In this document: piece by piece, positions 46,821-55,335 of the stretch
Position numbering within the stretch: the stretch's first letter is position 1
Layout: each line of letters begins with the position of its first letter
DNA from: Antennarius striatus
Lineage: Eukaryota > Chordata > Actinopteri > Lophiiformes > Antennariidae
Direction: 5' to 3'
Length of the DNA: 64,000 bases
NCBI RefSeq assembly: GCF_040054535.1
Contig: NC_090777.1
Location: 8,837,501-8,901,500 of the forward strand
Translations under genes and position numbers: made by a program
Notes under the pieces: model-generated
Seen by the model: the letters and a program-made list of their open reading frames with translations, nothing else
The model's database searches: none
Told to the model about the DNA's origin: nothing

Positions 46821-47127
46821 CCTTACCTTTAGGTTGACTAATTAAACATGTTTTATTAATAATAAACTACTTTTGAGGTAAGGCAATCAAAGGGGAATTT
46901 TAATAAATATTTTTGTATGCATGTATGTGTGTTTATTGAATATAATGCATTAATGGGAGAGGAATGAACAATCACAGTAACAGTCCATTTTGAGTTCCAA
47001 AACTGTTCATACACTTCAACAAGAGCTATTGAACATTCTCATAAAGCATATCAAAAATAACTAGTGTCAAAACATGCAGTGGAAATTGTTGCTAATTGGA
47101 TCCAGGGGCACTTGAGCAAGTGATTGG

Positions 47128-47408
47128 TTGACTCTGATCTATTTTATAAAAGAAGAAGGGCCATCCAAACTACAGAAGATATTGGCCTGTGCTACTGGTG
47201 CGTCCGTTGTCCCTCCCATCGGTTTTCACCAAGTCTGTTTGTGCAGTTCATTCATCAGGGAGATGAGGACTTCTCTTCCACACCCATGTTTCCAATGGCC
47301 AACACATTTGTTAACTGCCTCAAGTTGCCGCTTCATCTTTCATATCAGGTCTTCAAACAAAAGTTTGACTTTGCTTTGGAGAACACCTATGGATTTGGCA
47401 GAGCCTGA
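47128..47408 (+). pseudogene. HECT-domain (G2E3-like) C-terminal relic
   Basis: In two frames joined by a one-base shift near 47230: KLQKILACATGASVVPPIGF, then SSTPMFPMANTFVNCLKLPL and KQKFDFALENTYGFGRA plus stop. This is the C-terminal lobe of a HECT ubiquitin-ligase domain as in G2E3-like fish proteins. The catalytic Cys normally follows ANT; here the residue is Phe. Only about 95 residues remain. It converges on the integrase-core transposase relic on the other strand. Could be a host-gene retrocopy or a transposon-borne gene. 46821-47127 contains nothing else recognisable. Confidence 0.7.
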
Positions 47409-48062
47409 GTTGGCATATGTTGTTAGCGTAATCTTTTACACAATGTCGTGTTAGTGTAATCCAAAAACTGTTTAAGTCAATCCACTGGACATTAAGAAAG
47501 TTCTTGAAAATGTTTCGTCTCTCATCCAAGAGACTTTTTTTTTAACTGAAGCTTTTGGATAACTATGACCTGGATGACTATACAGACAACGTGGTAATGT
47601 AATATTTTAGACAAAATTTCATTAAGACATAGTTCATTGGTTCACAAATAAACAAAATGTAAACAAAAAACATATGTGTGGTAACTTGAAATAAAACCAG
47701 GACCACGTAAGGTTGTTTTGACTGGACAAATTCATGAACAGGAATAAAACAGGTTGTCAACAGAAATCAGGAACAGCACGTTGCTCTAAAACTGGAGACA
47801 TGACTTTCATTCTACACATCTGTCAAGGTGAGTGCAGACGCATTTGTGTCTCTAAAAAGATAAACTCTACCTTGTGGACTGAAAAGGTATTGACCCATCA
47901 ACAAAACAATATGCATTTGTATTTGTTGTTTGTTATGTCACCTTTTTATCAAAATGTCATGAAGACATTGCTTATTGGTTCACAAATCAATTAGAAGCAC
48001 ATCTAAAAAACAAAACAAAAAAAAAACCACGTATAGCCTCCTTACTGAAATATATCCAGGAG

Positions 48063-48570
48063 TCAAGAAAACATATCAATACCATAGTTCCCATCATTTT
48101 CAAAAGGATTCACCAAATGAATCATGTTCATTGTGGTCTCATTGATTGTTTTAGTAGATGGGATTGTAATGTTATTATTAGTCTGAATTTCTGGCAAAGG
48201 CCTATGTTGATTGATGTCATAGTAGTTATCCATATGAATAATGTCATTTATAACAAGTTGAATGCCAATGTTGTTAATAACACCTGAATGCCATAATTGA
48301 AGCGGTGCCTTGTGTGGAGAGGCCATGGTTGTTCCATTGATTAATAAAGTCTGTTACTGCCTGCTGAATTCCTGGAAAATAAACATAATGTAAACAAAAA
48401 AGATGCACTTCATTCAATTAATCGAGGATACCTTCTTCTTCCATGAAGTTAAATATGTTTATAAAATGTGTACTAACAACTCTATTGAGTACTGCCCATA
48501 GTCTTTCAATCCTCCGATTATGAACCAAAACACCTGTAATGAAACTGTCCGGGCCTCTTCTACCAAACAT
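48063..48570 (-). pseudogene. Integrase-core (rve-type) DDE transposase relic, C-terminal half
   Basis: Minus strand from the gypsy border at 48571 downward: [49 protein letters not shown] (48566-48418). After an interrupted stretch come [10 protein letters not shown] and, one frame over, [17 protein letters not shown] to a stop at 48063. RIERLW carries the third acidic residue of the DDE triad. Its 5' continuation is at 52983-53200, beyond the gypsy. A family common in fish genomes; superfamily name uncertain. 47409-48062 shows no other gene. Confidence 0.75.
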
Positions 48571-49001
48571 TGAAGAAATACACTCCTCAATGTCAATTAT
48601 TGTTTTTAATGACAACGATGAAGAAGCCCTGCAGTGAAAACACAAAACAAAAATACAAGATAATTCCCAAAAGTAAATACAAGCATATCATTCTTTTTAA
48701 ATAAGTAAACAGGATAAAGTAACAAACTGCATAGTTTCAAAAATACTGTGACCAAAGAAAAGACAAACTTACAATAAAAGAGCGGGAACGGCTAAACAGC
48801 TTCCAAACTCCATGAGAGAATGTCCATCTGAACGTGAACCTCATAACAGCAACAGTGCAGCAACGGTGCAGCAACGGAACGGCTTGTATCACATGACAGC
48901 CTGGTGTCACATGACTCTAACACAAGAGAACATAGCACTGCCCCCTTGTGGCTGGCAGAGAACATAGCACTGCCCCCTTGTGGCTGGCAGAGAACTCTTC
49001 A
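48571..49001 (-). repeat. 3' LTR (431 bp)
   Basis: Near-identical to 52569-52977, except for a tandem duplication of 'catagcactgcccccttgtg' plus 'gctggcagagaa' near 48930-48990. Confidence 0.9.
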
Positions 49002-49009
49002 TTCCCCCC
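49002..49009 (-). promoter_or_regulatory. Polypurine tract
   Basis: Minus-strand 'ggggggaa' directly before the 3' LTR. Confidence 0.75.
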
Positions 49010-49039
49010 AGTCCGGCAAGCTACAATAGATCAGAGGAC

Positions 49040-50968
49040 TCAGTTCACCACCCAACGGCCAGTCTCAGGTTCGTAGTGCTTAGGCGGTCTCCTAGAGCGG
49101 CACGGTTGCGCAGACAGGGGCGGAGGCGGAGGTGGCGGCGACCGCGCCACCCGAGGTGACGCAGGTGGGACGACGCCGGAGGGAACAGGGTAGCCTTGGG
49201 ATCTGAGGTCGGAGGTCACCTCATCAGACGGCAGCGGAGGGGAGGAGCCGGATCCGAGGCCGGACGTTAGCCCATCAGACGGCAGCAGAAGGGAGGGGCC
49301 CAAACCTGCATCATGGGTGGTCGCCGGGCATGGGCGGACAGGCAGAGGCTGGCAGTCCGGAGCCACAGGAGGCGGCAACGGAGCCACAGGTCGCAGTGGG
49401 GAATAGGGGGTGGCTGGCGTATAGCCACGGAGGAACCGCCGGTTCCGTAAAGTCAAACGGCCCGATCCATCCACCTTAACCCGATACTGGTCGTGGCCAA
49501 GCGACTCCACCACCACTCCCGATCTGTCCCACTTGTTGGGGCTCGGGCCCTGCTGATTCTGGAGAAACACCCTCGTACCGGGTGCCAACGGGCAGAGCGG
49601 CCTCGAGTGAGTCCTCAGGGATTCGGCGGTACGGGACATCCGGGTCCGAAGGGCATCCTCCTTCGCCGCCCACGCCTGGCGCCAGAGTGGGCGGACACGA
49701 GAGTCCGAGAACTTCTCAAGCTTGGTGGCGAAGGAAAGCGAACCACGAAGGGGGCGACCATAGACAATCTGCGCCGGTGAGAGGCTACAGTCAGGGTCAG
49801 GCGTGTTGCGCAACTGTATCATGGCACGCAGAAAGCGGTCGTGATCGAGACTGCCAGTCGGGCCAGTGTTGGACATCAGGAGGCGCTTCGCAGTCTTAAC
49901 CGCGACTTCCGCCCTCCCGTTCGACTGCGGGAAAGCGACAGAGGACACACGATACTCAACGTTCCACAAGCGGAGGAAGTCTTGCGTCTGGCCCGCCATG
50001 AACTCCGGGCCACCATCGCTAGAAAGTTCCTCTGGGATGCCAAAGGAGCCGAAGAACGAACGAAGGTGGTGAACCAGGCCAGCTGAGCCTCCCATATCAG
50101 TGCCAGCAGTGGAGCACAGGACCTCCACCCAGCCTGACAGACAATCCCCGACAACAAGATAGTGGCGGCCCCCATAGTCAAAGAAGTAAGCAAACACAGC
50201 CTCAAACGGGGTGGACGGCGGTGAGGACGGCAGGGGTGGCGTGGCTGTATGTGATGGCGCATTGCGGTTACAGTCCGCACACCTGTACCTGGTGGCTCGG
50301 ATGCCCTCTGACATCCCAGGCCAGTAGACGATGGCACGGGCGCACCGCTCCATCGCAGAAATCCCCTGGTGGGCTACATGGAGGTTCCAAAGGACTCTGT
50401 CAAGGAGGGACGGCGGGACCACGACATGGTCACAATACAGCAGGACGCCATCCTGTGCGTAAATAGAGTCGCAGATCGTAGACAGACTCGCCAGGGCGGG
50501 GTCGTTCACATCGACTCTATCCTCGTGCTCAATCAAGTGCAGAAGGTGGCCGAGGCATGCGTCGGCTGCGGTCTCCCGTGCGAGGAGGGACCAGGAGATG
50601 GCACCGAGCCCCTCAGCATCGTCGCGGATGGAAGCCATATGCGCAGACTCCACCTCGTCAGGCATGCCAGGCAATCCTAGTGAGAGGCCGTCCGCTGAGC
50701 CCGAGGGAGAAGGATGCCTGGAGGTTGCATCAACGGCATGGTTGCTCTTGCCTGGCAGGTGCATAATATCGAAGCGCCACGGGAGGGTGCGCTGCTTGAG
50801 TCTAAACAGGCGTGAGTTCGTAATTTCATCCAGCCTGCGGTCGCCGAAAATCTTCACCAAAGGCTTATGGTCAGTAACCACGACAAGGTTGTCACACCCC
50901 CTGTGTAAAGTATCGTGTCTGCTCCAGGCCCCAGGCCATGGCCAGGGCCTCCCCCTCCACGGCTGCAT
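49040..50968 (-). pseudogene. Gypsy pol: RNase H C-terminal part and integrase
   Basis: 642-residue open frame. It begins out of frame for about 25 residues, then RNase H (CDNLVVVTDHKPLVKIFGDR, DIMHLPGKSNHAVDATSRHP). The integrase zinc region is HVAHQGISAMERCARAIVYW then CADCNRN. The core has AYFFDYGGRHYLVVGDCLSG, ELSSDGGPEFMAGQTQDF and FPQSNGRAEVAVKTAKR. Relatives have A-D-F/Y-F at the first acidic site; here it reads AYFF, so the first catalytic Asp appears lost. The C-terminal tail is Pro-rich (PPPPPPLSAQP). Long and open, so the insertion is probably recent, but it lacks a start of its own. Confidence 0.85.
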
Positions 50969-51680
50969 AGCACTGCTCCGCCGGGGACAGGAAGCGTGAA
51001 CCGACGAGGGTGATCCTCCATCCTCCTGGGCAACAGTTCGACACGTTCAAGGTGCAGCTGCAATGCTGCTGGAGCAAAAAGTAACCAATACCACGCCTGG
51101 ACCAGTCGGGACGGAGGCAGGTACGCCGCTGCATGTCGTAGATCTCCACGCCCTCACGGATGGCCTCAATAATGGCGCGTTTGGTCAGGCGGAAGGCTTC
51201 CTCTAATTCAGGCGACCACGAGAACTTACAGCGCGGGCTGAGGAATGGCTTGAACAGAGCCATTGTGTCGCGCAACTGGGCGTAGTTAGCCACCTGGTTG
51301 ACAAGGCCAAACCAGCTCCTGATATCCGTCGTAGACTCTGGGGCAGGGAAATCCCGGATAGCATCCAAGTATTTGGGGAGTGGCTCGATGGTAGCATCCA
51401 ACATCTTGAATCCAGCGAAATCAACATCTCTCTCCGCAAACTGGAACTTATCCGGGTTCAGCACAATGCCTGAGCGACCAACACGTGTCAAGAAGTCAAT
51501 CGTCCTCCACCAGTGCTGTTCCAGATTGGTGTCGTAGTGAATAGTATCATCCACACAACGTTCTTTGCACTCATAGTCTGAGAGGACAGCATCAAAACGG
51601 CGGTTGTAGCCATCCCCCGAGGAAACCTTGTGGAGCCCTTGTGTAGCGCCAGCGGCCGATGGGAGTGATAAAGGTGGTCA
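50892..51680 (-). pseudogene. Gypsy pol: reverse transcriptase palm/thumb and RNase H start
   Basis: RT with CVDDTIHYDTNLEQHW (YxDD box, here VDD), then VGRSGIVLNPDKFQFAERDV, FGLVNQVANYAQLRDTMALF and the RNase H start GEALAMAWGLEQTRYFTQ. It ends by frame shift near 50895, where the downstream frame takes over. Between it and the N-terminal RT frame a deletion removed about 45 residues of the palm. Confidence 0.85.
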
Positions 51681-52470
51681 GATGACGATCTGACTCACCC
51701 AGGGGCACACTATGGTAGCCGTTCGTAGGCGAAAGTCATGCTTCCGAGTGACCACCATACGATGGCACCAAGACACCGGTTCGCCATATGGCACACGTTC
51801 AATGACCCCAAGGGCCTCGTCGCGCAGAAGGTCATTGTGGACTCTCTGCTGCCAGTGCAGAGGCACCACGGCCGCAGTGTGGCATGCCTTCGGCGTGGCA
51901 GCAGGATCCACGTGTATCTCTATGGGTGGTCCCTCCATTCCCTCCATGCACGGCAGCGCTCGATGTGGGCAAGTGTTGAAGATGGATGAGGCGTACCTCT
52001 GGAGTAGCCAATCCTTCATCCGGCTGTTGTTCTCCGGCATGAAAGGGAATGGTAGGGTCACAGGGCGTGCCGGAGGAACCATGCGCTGGGCACACGAACA
52101 GTGGGAAAAGAGGGTCACTCGGGTCAGTGCAGCCACCGCTGGTGGATCGTATGGCAGAGATAGATAAAGGGTGGCTCGGTGTGTGCACAATGACGGGCCC
52201 AGACTCACCTCCGGGTCCCCTGCCGATGTCACCCAACGGAAAGTTCTTAGGCAAGAGGCCAAGGTTGAGTAACGAATCGTAGGAGAGGTACATTGCATGG
52301 ACCGAGCTGCTCACGTACACCATGGAACGGCAGGAGGAGACTTCACCACTGCCGGAGGTAGTGGAGAGCCTAGCGAAAAAAGCGCCCTCGACAGCGATGG
52401 GGGAGTGGTTGGCGGCTGATATGCTGAGGCGGACGGGACGCAGGTCGTCACGTGAAAAACCACAGGCCAA
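51681..52470 (-). pseudogene. Gypsy pol: protease-like region and RT N-terminus
   Basis: Two overlapping frames. 52470-52250 reads FSRDDLRPVRLSISAANHSP and DSLLNLGLLPKNFP (protease/linker). 52298-51678 reads GPPIEIHVDPAATPKACHTA, VPLHWQQRVHNDLLRDEALG, VIERVPYGEPVSWCHRMVV (RT N-terminus). The Asp-Ser/Thr-Gly protease motif is not present; it falls in the deletion that also removed most of Gag. Confidence 0.75.
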
Positions 52471-52568
52471 TTCAATTCAATAGAGCGATGGCGAGAGCCT
52501 CCGACACGTCATTAGTCTTGAAAGCGCAGTCAGGCACGGAGCATTCGATGACAACCATGCCTTCTTCA

Positions 52569-52977
52569 TGAAGAAATACACTCCTCAATGTCAATTATTG
52601 TTTTTAATGACAACAATGAAGAAGCCCTGCAGTGAAAACACAAAACAAAAATACAAGATATTTCCCAAAAGTAAATACAAGCATATCATTCTTTTTAAAT
52701 AAGTAAACAGAATAAAGTAACAAACTGCATAGTTTCAAAAATACTGTGACCAAAGAAAAGACAAACTTACAATAAACGGCTAGACGGCTAAACAGCTTCC
52801 AAGCTCCATGAGAGAATGTCCATCTGAACGTGAACCTCATAACAGCAACAGTGCAGCAACGGTGCAGCAACGGAACGGCTTGTATCACATGACAGCCTGG
52901 TGTCACATGACTCTAACACAAGAGTACAAGGAACCTAATATAGCACTGCCCCCTTGTGGCTGGCAGAGAACTCTTCA
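52569..52977 (-). repeat. 5' LTR (409 bp)
   Basis: Starts TGAAGAAATACACTCC at 52569 and ends CTCTTCA at 52977, as in the left LTR. Confidence 0.9.
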
Positions 52978-52982
52978 AACAT

Positions 52983-53200
52983 GAAACGTGCAACGAGTAT
53001 ATTTTCCATGCCATGATTGCACCTGACCCTTGCAGCTAGACCAAAGTTCTCAACACCCTCCATGAATAATGACAGAACACTTGAGGCTCTGTTCTTAGAT
53101 AAGCAGCGCAGGTATATAATTGTTCAGCTGAAGCTGATTCAATACACCGCAAAGCACTTGTCAAAAAACTTACTACAACCTCGTCATTGCCTTGCACATT
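52983..53200 (-). pseudogene. Integrase-core transposase relic, N-terminal part of the core
   Basis: Minus strand: TIIYLRCLSKNRASSVLSLF, MEGVENFGLAARVRCNHGME, NILVARFM. Skipping the gypsy and one TSD continues in frame into [12 protein letters not shown] at 48565. Related proteins have RVRxDxG(M)EN; here the Asp of the DDE triad reads Asn (RCNHGMEN), and a stop replaces the Arg of the usual GFSR before TIIYL. 53201-53387 upstream shows no further readable exon. Confidence 0.75.
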
Positions 53201-53387
53201 ATGATAACAAGTTTGAACTGATAAACAGAAAAAAAAGAGATGATGATTCATTTTCATGTTTCAAGTTCCGACCGTAAATCCAGACTGCATGGACCTGAAA
53301 ATGCTAAGCAGAAGAAAATGCCCCACACTTCCTCTTTTGAGATGCCTTAATGTTTCACTGAAACGCCTTCCAGTTCTACTGAAATGT

Positions 53388-53500
53388 CTGCACACACACT
53401 ACTGAAAAGTCTGCACACACACTACTGAAAAGTCCGCACACACACTACTGAGAGGTCTGCACAAACACTTCTGAAATTGAAAAGTCTGTACACACACTAA
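53388..53500 (+). repeat. Minisatellite-like tandem repeat, about 23 bp unit
   Basis: Four to five copies of 'tctgcacacacactactgaa' plus 'aag', with substitutions. Confidence 0.85.
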
Positions 53501-53780
53501 TGCAAATTTTCAGTTGTATGTGTGAGAACGTTTCAGTTGTGTGTGTGAGAGCTTTATTCTGGATTATGTCCCTAACAGCCCCTCATATATTGGACTGACT
53601 AATTCAACAATAGTATGTAAGGTTAAAACTATGTCCCACTAACTAAGCACTATTTTATTTTGATCTTATGAACTCAATGAATAATCTATTCTACAACCGT
53701 AAATACTGCCTAATAAAGTCAAACACAATGAATGATCTACGCTACAACCGTCAACGGTTTTACACAAATTTTAAGTGTTG

Positions 53781-54010
53781 GGGCCCGTTTCACAAAAGCA
53801 GGGTTAACATACCCTGAGGTAAACCTGTGGTTCTGGGTTGCTTTACCCTGAACTTGGAAAAACCAGGGATTACGGTTTCACAGACAAGTTTCAGGGTTTG
53901 TTCTTCTAACCCAGAGTAAGTTTAACAGTCGCGACAACTCGAAATAAAGCCATTATCAATGGAGCCCAGAGTCGACGATTCACCATGATGGCGGACGAGA
54001 CGCGCTCCGC
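53781..54010 (-). mobile_element. PIF/Harbinger terminal fragment, inverted
   Basis: 'cccgtttcacaaaagcaggg' followed by 'tggttctgggttgctttacc' and 'ccattatcaatggagcccag'. This is the reverse complement of the right end of the Harbinger copies at 57960-58192 and 60660-60905. Confidence 0.75.
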
Positions 54011-54539
54011 GTTACTTGAATAATAGTTTATTAAATTATTTTATTAGATGCAATCCAGCGGGGGAGAAGCGCACATGTCAATGTGATGGATGGAGCAATG
54101 TGTATTATGTTTAGTAGCAGGTTGTTTGGTTGTCTGGTGTGTATTGTTTTCTACATAGTGACATCTTTACATTTCTATGTTGGAATGTATCCTATGTTCT
54201 AAATGTTGTTAGCTGCAGCAGGCTGAATACAGTAATTCTGTTTCTTGATGCTGACAGTGTACCTGGAGCAGCAGGAATCCCGGAAGGCTCCAGCAGGGGG
54301 AGCATTGGCTCGTAGAGCTACACTAAGGGACACCGTTCTTTCTCCCCTCAGTTAATACACTTCCGACATGAGAAAGTTTGTGTCCATGTATGCTTAAGAT
54401 AATTACTCCCTTTTCAGGTATGAGCTCCCTTTTATTCACATTGTATCCTGGTGTTTATGTTGGATGGACGCACAAACCTGTTCGGGAAAATGTTTGTATT
54501 GCGGTATGTCCGTGTGTTATGAGAAAATTAAGTCATCAT
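54011..54539. other. Unassigned DNA between Harbinger end and Penelope relic
   Basis: No recognised coding or repeat signal. Confidence 0.4.
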
Positions 54540-55136
54540 TTTGCCCCTCAACTAATCTAAGTCCTGTAATTGTAACATTTAACAAACTTGTGGAACATGA
54601 CCTTGATGAAATGCTAAAGAAAGATAAAGGCCCCAAGTATTCAAACTTAACATATGAGCGTCGTGCACTAGAGGAGTTGAAGAAAAATCCAGAAATAACA
54701 ATTCGTTCTGCTGACAAAGGAGGTGCTGTTTTTATCTTGGATACTGAATACTATCATCAGAAAATGCTTGAAAACCTGAACAGCCCTACATACAGACAAC
54801 TTGTGAGAAATCCTCTGAATGAATACAAATCTGAAATTGATATTCTATTGAGTGTTGCTTTGGAATCAAATTGGATCACAAAAAAAGAACATGACTTTCT
54901 GACCAATCAGTATCCTGTCACTCCAATCATTTACAGCCTCCCAAAAATCCATAAGCACCCCATAGAACCCCCCCCTCAGACCAATTGTCTCAGGACGACA
55001 CTCTCTCACCGAACCCTTATTAAAATATGTTGATTTCTTTTTGAAAGGCTTTTTGAAGGATCTGCCCGCCTACCTTGGAGACACAAAAGATGTACTTAAC
55101 TGTCTGAGCAATTGCACTGTGAATCAGAACACAATG
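54540..55136 (+). pseudogene. Penelope-like element reverse transcriptase fragment
   Basis: Frame 54464-55033 encodes LVEHDLDEMLKKDKGPKYSN, ITIRSADKGGAVFILDTEYY and VTPIIYSLPKIHKHP. A one-base shift in a C run (near 54970) leads to RPIVSGRHSLTEPLLKYVDF and LGDTKDVLNCLSNCT. The ADKGG and PKIHK motifs are hallmarks of Penelope-like RTs. The copy stops at 55136, exactly where a Harbinger terminus begins. No GIY-YIG endonuclease is visible. Confidence 0.75.
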
Positions 55137-55335
55137 GGTCCGTTTCACAAAGCCGATTTAGTGGAAAACCTGGGTAAGTTAACCCTGAAATCAGGGAAAA
55201 CCAGGGCTTTCGGTGTCACAAAGGGAGGTAACTTAACCCACAGTCAAAGGAGTAAACTAGCCTGTGTCAGGAGGTAAACCTCTAGGTTTGTTACCACAGT
55301 AACAGACTCTGAAGCTAGCCTGGTCTGGAGGAGGG
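55137..55335 (+). mobile_element. Extra left terminus of a PIF/Harbinger element
   Basis: 'ggtccgtttcacaaagccga' opens a 199-bp block that repeats the first about 200 bp of the element starting at 55336: both have 'aagttaaccctgaaatcag', 'aacttaaccca' and 'taacagactctgaa'. Confidence 0.75.

Larger units (their letters stand above)
48571..52977 (-). mobile_element. Ty3/gypsy element inserted in the integrase-core transposase
   Basis: LTRs at 48571-49001 and 52569-52977 (TGAAGA...TCTTCA). A perfect 5-bp TSD AACAT lies at 48566-48570 and 52978-52982. The polypurine tract 49002-49009 abuts the left LTR, giving minus orientation. Inside are a stump of Gag (MVVIECSVPDCAFKTNDV near 52565-52480), a protease-like region, RT, RNase H and integrase. 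Most of Gag and about 45 residues of RT are deleted, and a frame shift separates RNase H halves, so it is dead. The LTRs are very similar, with one 28-bp tandem duplication in the left copy. Confidence 0.92.

Noticed and set aside
47128..47408. Functional host G2E3 gene
   Set aside because: Only about 95 residues, a frame shift, the catalytic Cys replaced, and no exon or upstream domain nearby.
48418..48645. 75-residue ORF as an intact small gene
   Set aside because: Its N-terminal 25 residues are LTR sequence; only the part from FGRRGPD is transposase.
49476..50680. Several plus-strand ORFs
   Set aside because: They lie antisense to the long gypsy pol frame and have no family resemblance.
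48571..52977. 400-bp direct repeats taken first as a segmental duplication
   Set aside because: They have TGAAGA/TCTTCA ends, a neighbouring polypurine tract, and a 5-bp TSD outside. They are LTRs.
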